From Chloroflexota bacterium (GTDB lineage Bacteria > Chloroflexota > Limnocylindria > Limnocylindrales > CSP1-4), in contig JAJYGO010000022.1 in NCBI GenBank assembly GCA_021785115.1, forward strand, positions 1 through 7,771: 7,771 nucleotides of DNA, given 5' to 3'. Positions 6,943 through 7,771 of this stretch are shown one piece after another (the first letter of the stretch is position 1; each line of letters opens with the position of its first letter). Position numbers and translations under genes: made by a program. Under the pieces are notes generated by a model. That model saw only the letters and a program-made list of their open reading frames with translations. It made no database searches and was not told the origin of the DNA.

Positions 6943-7084
6943 CCTGCCGGCGGCGCGGATCCCGTCCGGGCGCGCCCGGCGCTCGGCCCGCCATCGCCGC
7001 GGCGCCCGCCCGGCGACGTGCTCCACCGGCACCGGTCATCAGCCCGCGTCAGTCGCCCGTCAGTCGTCGCCCGGCGGTCGCCGC
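6943..7084. other. Convergent gap between acyltransferase and Nudix genes
   Basis: This 142-bp gap holds no gene. The perfect 14-bp palindrome CCGGGCGCGCCCGG at 6966-6979 and a short direct repeat GTCAGTCG at 7048-7055 and 7059-7066 are visible. Neither makes a convincing terminator because there is no loop-plus-T-tract structure. Confidence 0.4.
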
Positions 7085-7582
7085 TCAGCGCCCGTGCGTT
7101 CCCGTCCGTGCCGCGTCGGCACCGGTCAGCGCCTCTTCCAGCCGGTCCACGAGCTCGGCCTGCGCGGGCGTGAGGCGGTCGCGCGCCTCGTCGAGCCCGA
7201 ACCAGGCCACGCGGTCGACCTCGGGGAACGACTGGATCCGGCCGGACCCCGGCGGCCACTCCATCTCGAACTCGTTGCTCCGCGCGGATGCCGGGTCGAG
7301 GTCGCCCTCCACGGCCCACGCCGTGACGACCTTGCCGGCCTTCTGGCGGATCGACCCGAGCGGCAGTCGCCGACCCCCCGGCCGCGTGCCGGTCTCCTCG
7401 TCGAACTCCCGAAGCGCGGCGAGCTCGAGGTCCTCGCCGCAGGCCGGCTCGCCCTTCGGGATCGACCAGTTCCCGCGCTCGCGCCCCGCGTGGAACGGGC
7501 CGCCTGGATGAGCGAGCAGCACCTCGATGCGCCCGTCACGGGTGCGGTACAGCAGGATCCCGGCGCTCTGCTTCGCGGCCAC
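7085..7582 (-). CDS. Nudix hydrolase (predicted NTP pyrophosphohydrolase)
   Basis: This 165-aa cytosolic enzyme should cleave a nucleoside diphosphate linked to another group, with Mg2+ or a similar metal. The Nudix box GX5EX7REUXEEXGU is complete: G44, E50, R58-E59, E62-E63, G65. The start KQSAGILLYR, then EVLLAHPGGPF and NWSIPKGE before the box and WPPGSGR...FPEVDR after it, match the subgroup resembling COG4119, whose physiological substrate is not settled. The length is typical. The frame is open to 7753, but that would overlap the divergent phosphatase gene, so I chose the GTG at 7582-7580, which gives the family's usual N-terminus. No clear ribosome binding site precedes it, and the transcript may be leaderless or nearly so. 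It is convergent with the acyltransferase gene. Confidence 0.92.
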   Translation of the reverse strand: MAAKQSAGILLYRTRDGRIEVLLAHPGGPFHAGRERGNWSIPKGEPACGEDLELAALREFDEETGTRPGGRRLPLGSIRQKAGKVVTAWAVEGDLDPASARSNEFEMEWPPGSGRIQSFPEVDRVAWFGLDEARDRLTPAQAELVDRLEEALTGADAARTGTHGR

Positions 7583-7619
7583 CAGGCGAGGGTACCGCGC
7601 GGCGTGGCAGGATGGCCTC
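7583..7619. promoter_or_regulatory. 37-bp divergent gap between Nudix and HAD start codons
   Basis: The two GTG starts face away from each other across 37 bp. The HAD side has AGGA at 7609-7612, 7 nt before its GTG; the Nudix side has no clear ribosome binding site. There is too little room for two separate promoters with leaders, so at least one promoter must overlap the opposite gene or a transcript must be leaderless. No -10 or -35 box is recognisable. Confidence 0.4.
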
Positions 7620-7771
7620 GTGACCCCCCGTCGCCCGATCCCGGCCCCCCTGCGCCTCGTGGTCTTCGACAACGACGGCGTCCTCGTCGACAGCGAGCAC
7701 CTCTCGTCGGCCACGCTCGCGGGGGTCCTCACCGACCTCGGCGTCCCGTACACGCGCGAGGAGAGCCATCG
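7620..7771 (+). CDS. HAD superfamily phosphatase, 5' end only
   Basis: The first 50 codons of a gene cut by the window end. The GTG start at 7620 follows AGGA (7609-7612). Residues 13-26 (LVVFDNDGVLVDSE) are HAD motif I with nucleophile D17 and acid/base D19, followed by the start of a helical cap (SSATLAGVLTDLGVPYTREES). This N-terminus is typical of the beta-phosphoglucomutase-like/subfamily IA phosphatases, which act on sugar phosphates and similar small molecules; the substrate cannot be predicted from this part. Nearly all codons end in G or C. Motifs II-IV lie outside the window. Confidence 0.88.
   Translation, partial: MTPRRPIPAPLRLVVFDNDGVLVDSEHLSSATLAGVLTDLGVPYTREESH

Noticed and set aside
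6966..6979. Perfect 14-bp palindrome as a regulator binding site or terminator
   Set aside because: Made of G and C only in a very GC-rich gap, no loop and no T tract; no basis for naming a regulator.
4527..7511. 994-codon open frame on the + strand
   Set aside because: It overlaps the acyltransferase gene in another frame and runs antisense across the Nudix gene; its product is a low-complexity Arg/Pro/Ala-rich sequence. It is a by-product of GC-rich codon use.
7612..7623. Three-codon upstream ORF (ATG GCC TCG TGA) overlapping the HAD GTG start
   Set aside because: The ATG overlaps the ribosome binding site of the HAD gene and has none of its own; most likely chance.

Overview
The window is about 70% G+C by eye and reads as ordinary bacterial chromosome: five complete genes, the start of a sixth, and very strong G/C preference at third codon positions. 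GTG starts (proline iminopeptidase, Nudix, HAD), a Sec-exported subtilase with SH3-like C-terminal repeats and Pro/Ser/Thr-rich surface tails suggest a high-GC free-living bacterium. Chloroflexota of the Limnocylindria type or an actinobacterium would both fit. This is an inference from composition and protein style; no rRNA or marker gene fixes it.

Layout: 1-160 is very GC-rich DNA with two nested pairs of direct repeats, possibly the end of a gene entering from the left. 208-822 (+) is a small lipoprotein of unknown function. 1095-2873 (+) is a secreted S8 (subtilisin-like) serine protease with a propeptide, catalytic domain and two duplicated SH3-like C-terminal domains; a 13-bp stem terminator follows at 2934-2963. 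3093-4043 (-) is a proline iminopeptidase convergent with the protease. 4044-4542 separates the divergent iminopeptidase and acyltransferase genes and includes a short coding-like stretch of uncertain strand (4166-4390). 4543-6942 (+) is a membrane O-acyltransferase fused to an SGNH esterase-like domain with a long Pro/Ser/Thr tail. 7085-7582 (-) is a Nudix hydrolase. 7620-7771 (+) is the first 50 codons of a HAD phosphatase, cut by the window edge and divergent from the Nudix gene with only 37 bp between the starts.

Strands alternate (+ + - + - +) and, apart from the possible lipoprotein/protease pair, no two neighbours are placed to share a transcript, so this does not look like an operon or a dedicated system. 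Three products (lipoprotein, protease, acyltransferase) act outside the cytoplasmic membrane. A peptidase pairing, in which the secreted protease makes peptides and the cytosolic iminopeptidase trims N-terminal proline after uptake, is possible but rests only on adjacency. No mobile element, CRISPR array, tRNA, rRNA or convincing new system was seen. The most unusual items are the stop-containing repeat block at the left edge, the strand-ambiguous coding-like piece at 4166-4390, the duplicated Cys-bearing SH3-like domains and the tail of the acyltransferase.
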